Below, in pieces: positions 61,514 through 64,000 of a stretch of DNA of 64,000 nucleotides. Position 1 is the first letter of the stretch. The number at the start of each line of letters is the position of its first letter. The stretch comes from Tenacibaculum larymnensis. Its GTDB lineage: Bacteria > Bacteroidota > Bacteroidia > Flavobacteriales > Flavobacteriaceae. The stretch is taken from positions 434,001-498,000 of the forward strand of contig NZ_JAIWJY010000001.1 of the NCBI RefSeq assembly GCF_028829235.1, in the 5' to 3' direction. Below the pieces are notes generated by a model, which saw only the letters and a program-made list of their open reading frames with translations, was not told the origin of the DNA and did not search any database. The translations under genes and the position numbers were made by a program.

Positions 61514-62086
61514 GTGAAAAGAACATTATACGATTTAACAAGGGAAGATTGGAATGCCCTCTTCCCTATTGAATTATCTGAGCATAATACCAAGTGGAAG
61601 GATATTTTTGAAGAGGAAAAACAACGCATACTTCTGCATATAGATAATTCATATTTTAATAGAATTGAACATTTTGGAAGTACATCAATTCCCAATATAA
61701 AAGCAAAGAATTATGTTGACTTGTTTATTGAGATTCCAAAAGAGTTTTTATTTGATAAAGAATTAATAAAACAATTTGAAAAGTTAGGGTATTCTTTCTT
61801 TGAAGTTCCAGCACGAGAAGATATAGCAGCGTATATGTCTTTCGCAAAGGGATATAATTTTGAAGTAAAAAAAGAGCAAATTTTTCATATTCATATGTGT
61901 CCAAAGGATAATGTAATGTGTGATCAGTTAAAGTTTAGAGATTACCTAATTGAAAACCCTGATAGAGCAAAAGAATATGAAAAACTAAAAATTGAATTAG
62001 CTTCAAAATATAGAAACGATAGAGGAGCCTATGTTTTAGGAAAAACAAACTTTGTAAAAGAGACATTAAGTTTATATAAGAACTAA
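61514..62086 (+). CDS. GrpB-family nucleotidyltransferase-like protein
   Basis: 190 residues from GTG 61514. The family core shows IEHFGSTSIPNIKAKNYVDL, with the G-S-T and Asp of the nucleotidyltransferase fold, and the C-terminal FRDYLIENPDRAKEYEKLK. Function is unclear throughout the family. It sits 7 bp after the reductase gene and 8 bp before the desaturase gene. Confidence 0.88.
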   Translation: MKRTLYDLTREDWNALFPIELSEHNTKWKDIFEEEKQRILLHIDNSYFNRIEHFGSTSIPNIKAKNYVDLFIEIPKEFLFDKELIKQFEKLGYSFFEVPAREDIAAYMSFAKGYNFEVKKEQIFHIHMCPKDNVMCDQLKFRDYLIENPDRAKEYEKLKIELASKYRNDRGAYVLGKTNFVKETLSLYKN

Positions 62087-62094
62087 TAAAAATA

Positions 62095-62991
62095 TTGACA
62101 TTAACTGAATACATACAGCAATTATCAGAAGACAAATTATTGTACTTCGCCTTACCTGTATTTTTCATTTCTATGTTGGTAGAATACCAAATAGCAAAAG
62201 AAAAATATAATAGTAAAGACACGGGAGTATCTATGTTAATGATGGTGTTTTCTGCCATTGTTGAATTTATTCCAAAGATTTTAGCTTTTGTAGCGTTTTT
62301 CTACTTGTATGAAATTAGCCCATTAAAAGGTATTGTACAACGTCAATGGTGGGCGTGGATTTTATTGTTACTTGCTGATGATTTTGCTTATTATTGGTTT
62401 CATCGCTTAAACCATGAGGTACGCTTGTTTTGGGCAGGTCATGTACCACATCATTCATCTGTGCATATGAATTTAGGAACAGCACTACGTCAAGGAGTGG
62501 GTGAGCGTATTCATAAATTTTTCTTTTGGATGTGGATTCCGTTATTAGGGTTTGACCCTTTAATCATGTTTACCATGATGGGAATTAGCTTAATATATCA
62601 GTTTTTTGTGCATACAGAATTAGTTGATAAATTTCCTAAACCAATTGAGTTAATCTTTAATACACCATCGCATCATAGAGTGCATCACGCATCTAATATT
62701 CGTTATTTAGACTGTAATCATGCTGGTATTTTAATTATTTGGGATCGTATGTTTGGTACTTTTTCTGAAGAATTAAAAGAAATTGATAAACCAGTATATG
62801 GATTGACAGTAAACATTGAAACTTTTAATCCTGTAAAGGTGGCAACACATGAGTATAGTGCTATTTGGAAGGATGTAAAAAGAGCTGATAAATGGAGTGA
62901 TAAGCTCAACTATGTATTCAATTCACCAGGTTGGACACATGACGGAGAAGATAAAAGAGCGAAAGTTTTGAGAAAAAATATGAACTTGTAA
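62095..62991 (+). CDS. Sterol desaturase / fatty acid hydroxylase family protein
   Basis: 298 residues from a TTG start (MTLTEYIQQLS); no other start fits. Four hydrophobic segments and the eight-His di-iron site in three boxes: WFHRLNH, HVPHHSS, and SHHRVHH. Family members use O2 and two electrons to hydroxylate or desaturate lipids in the membrane. The gene is followed after 1 bp by a [2Fe-2S] ferredoxin gene, its likely electron donor. Confidence 0.92.
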   Translation: MTLTEYIQQLSEDKLLYFALPVFFISMLVEYQIAKEKYNSKDTGVSMLMMVFSAIVEFIPKILAFVAFFYLYEISPLKGIVQRQWWAWILLLLADDFAYYWFHRLNHEVRLFWAGHVPHHSSVHMNLGTALRQGVGERIHKFFFWMWIPLLGFDPLIMFTMMGISLIYQFFVHTELVDKFPKPIELIFNTPSHHRVHHASNIRYLDCNHAGILIIWDRMFGTFSEELKEIDKPVYGLTVNIETFNPVKVATHEYSAIWKDVKRADKWSDKLNYVFNSPGWTHDGEDKRAKVLRKNMNL

Positions 62992-62992
62992 A

Positions 62993-63325
62993 ATGGAACA
63001 AGATATTACTATAAAAATTACCGATCGTGACGGAGTAACGCACGAGGTACAAGCACCAACAGATATGGCTATGAACTTAATGGAAGTAGTTCGTTCGTAC
63101 GAATTAGCTCCTGAAGGAACTATTGGCATTTGTGGTGGAATGGCAATGTGCGCATCATGTCAATGCTATGTAAAATCGGATCATGAGTTGCCAGAAATGG
63201 GAGATGATGAAGAAGCAATGTTAGCAGAGGCTTTCTATGTAGAAGATAATAGCCGATTGGGTTGTCAAATACAAATGACACCCGATTTAGATGGTTTAGA
63301 AGTAGAATTAGCTCCTGAGAGCTAA
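62993..63325 (+). CDS. [2Fe-2S] ferredoxin, 110 aa
   Basis: Adrenodoxin/putidaredoxin type: cluster Cys in GICGGMAMCASCQCYV and, at the end, SRLGCQIQM. Ferredoxins of this kind pass electrons from an FAD reductase to an oxygenase. Both a candidate reductase (60451) and a di-iron oxygenase (62095) are in the same gene run, so the three probably form one chain. A strong terminator ends the run. Confidence 0.93.
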   Translation: MEQDITIKITDRDGVTHEVQAPTDMAMNLMEVVRSYELAPEGTIGICGGMAMCASCQCYVKSDHELPEMGDDEEAMLAEAFYVEDNSRLGCQIQMTPDLDGLEVELAPES

Positions 63326-63346
63326 GAACAAAAAAATAAAGTTTTT

Positions 63347-63384
63347 AAAGCGCAGTATTTAGTGTAGACTAAATACTGCGCTTT
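63347..63384. terminator. Strong terminator after the ferredoxin gene
   Basis: A perfect 17-bp stem (AAAGCGCAGTATTTAGT), loop GTAG, then T-run. It separates the electron-transfer run from the decarboxylase gene. Confidence 0.9.
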
Positions 63385-63403
63385 CTTTTTTGTAAGATAT
63401 GCT

Positions 63404-63464
63404 ATTTACGTCATTTTAAATTCCATTTACGTCATTTAGTTTGTTTGGTCTGAATATACTTTTG
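63404..63464 (+). promoter_or_regulatory. Promoter with 13-bp direct repeat upstream of the decarboxylase gene
   Basis: ATTTACGTCATTT at 63404-63416 and again at 63425-63437, start to start 21 bp (two DNA turns). The second copy runs into TTTA (63435-63438), 18 bp before TACTTTTG (63457-63464), a perfect -7 box. This layout is typical of activator sites of the AraC type next to a promoter. Confidence 0.6.
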
Positions 63465-63493
63465 CTTTAAATTATTAAGACTAAATAAAAATA

Positions 63494-64000
63494 AATGATT
63501 CTTAAATCTAGCCCTTCACTAAAAGAATTGTCATTAAATAGCTATTTGTTTAGTGATGAATCAGCACAGTTGTATGAAGAGTATATTCAGAAAACAACCA
63601 CTTATATTCAACAATTTTTATCCAAAAGAACTTTTTATCAAGGAGACAGCCTTGAAGAAATTTTAGCAAATAAAGAACAAGCGAAACTGGTAAATATAGA
63701 AGAAACACAACCTATAGATAGTGTTTTAGAAGAGTTGAATAACTTGTATATAAAAAATGCAATAGCATTTCATAACCCCACTTACGTAGCACATTTAAAT
63801 TGCCCAATTACCTTACCATCAATCATAGCAGAGATGATTACAACCACAATTAATACTGCAGTTGAAACATGGGATCAGAGTACTTCAGCAACTTTTATAG
63901 AACAAGAAGTTATTCAATGGATAACCAATGTATTTAAGCTTTCAAGTAATTCAGATGGTGTTTTTACAAGCGGAGGAACACAATCTAATTTCATGGGGTT
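63494..64000 (+). CDS. PLP-dependent group II decarboxylase, 3' end missing
   Basis: ATG 63494; 169 residues are visible before the window ends. NPTYVAHLNCPITLPSIIAE, TAVETWDQSTSATFIEQEVI and VFTSGGTQSNFMG are typical of the N-terminal part of the pyridoxal-dependent decarboxylases acting on amino acids (2,4-diaminobutyrate, lysine/ornithine, glutamate). The PLP Lys lies beyond the window. In Tenacibaculum and relatives such a gene often opens a hydroxamate siderophore cluster, but that cannot be tested here. Confidence 0.88.

Overview
The window is a piece of a low-GC Bacteroidota chromosome, almost certainly Flavobacteriaceae and close to Tenacibaculum or Polaribacter. The evidence is a gldE-gldD gliding pair behind mutY and ssb, Bacteroidota promoters with TAnnTTTG at -7, almost no Shine-Dalgarno sequences, frequent TTG/GTG or overlapping TAATG starts, an extended L21 protein, the 29-residue AURKAIP1/COX24-type ribosomal protein, and the flavobacterial DUF6427/DUF6341 membrane proteins beside upp. 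No tRNA, rRNA, CRISPR array, transposase or integrase was seen.

Region 1 (1-16.0 kb) is the accessory part. All genes are on the + strand: the end of a giant protein running in from the left edge, a 2161-residue protein (PKD domain, about twelve 25-residue BspA/DUF285 repeats, Ig-like domain, long unrecognised C-terminal part), then three short-spaced genes whose products share one N-terminal leader but carry different distal parts. Two of these are phage-tail-collar domains and one is a YadA-head-like fibre. None has a visible signal peptide or T9SS C-terminal signal. This fits the receptor-binding end of a phage-tail-like or extracellular injection particle, but the core genes lie outside the window. 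The block ends in about 640 bp of broken reading frames (15.37-16.01 kb).

Region 2 (16-34.6 kb) is housekeeping: a membrane-bound MutS-like ATPase divergent from uvrC, a patatin/outer-membrane barrel fusion, RNase G, a tiny ribosomal protein, HU, mutY-ssb-gldE-gldD, heme A synthase, a Cys-rich heavy-metal-domain lipoprotein, an EamA exporter, an M16 protease pair (one catalytic, one not), and rplU-rpmA.

Region 3 (34.6-54.4 kb) starts with a LytTR regulator and TPR histidine kinase pair, followed by dinB and an ACT-domain gene. Next is a tightly coupled operon of trhO, a trhP-like U32 gene and a ferredoxin, which probably gives two routes to the same tRNA hydroxylation. Then come asd, an HD hydrolase, the four-gene operon holB-lipoprotein-kinase-crotonase, feoA-feoB with a 38-residue companion, brnQ, an alpha/beta hydrolase and upp. 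Two intergenic sites, near 34.8 and 43.8 kb, share a C-rich motif. Each has the layout of a small RNA gene (promoter, about 80-95 nt, terminator), and the two predicted RNAs would be complementary.

Region 4 (54.4-64 kb) holds the DUF6427/DUF6341 genes, trmB, an alkyltransferase-like gene, a nucleotidyltransferase-like gene, a Fic protein with a duplicated 34-bp sequence at its promoter, mrp-nifU (Fe-S assembly), and a run of FAD reductase, GrpB, di-iron sterol desaturase/hydroxylase and [2Fe-2S] ferredoxin that looks like one electron-transfer module. The window ends inside a PLP-dependent decarboxylase gene whose promoter carries a 13-bp direct repeat at 21-bp spacing.
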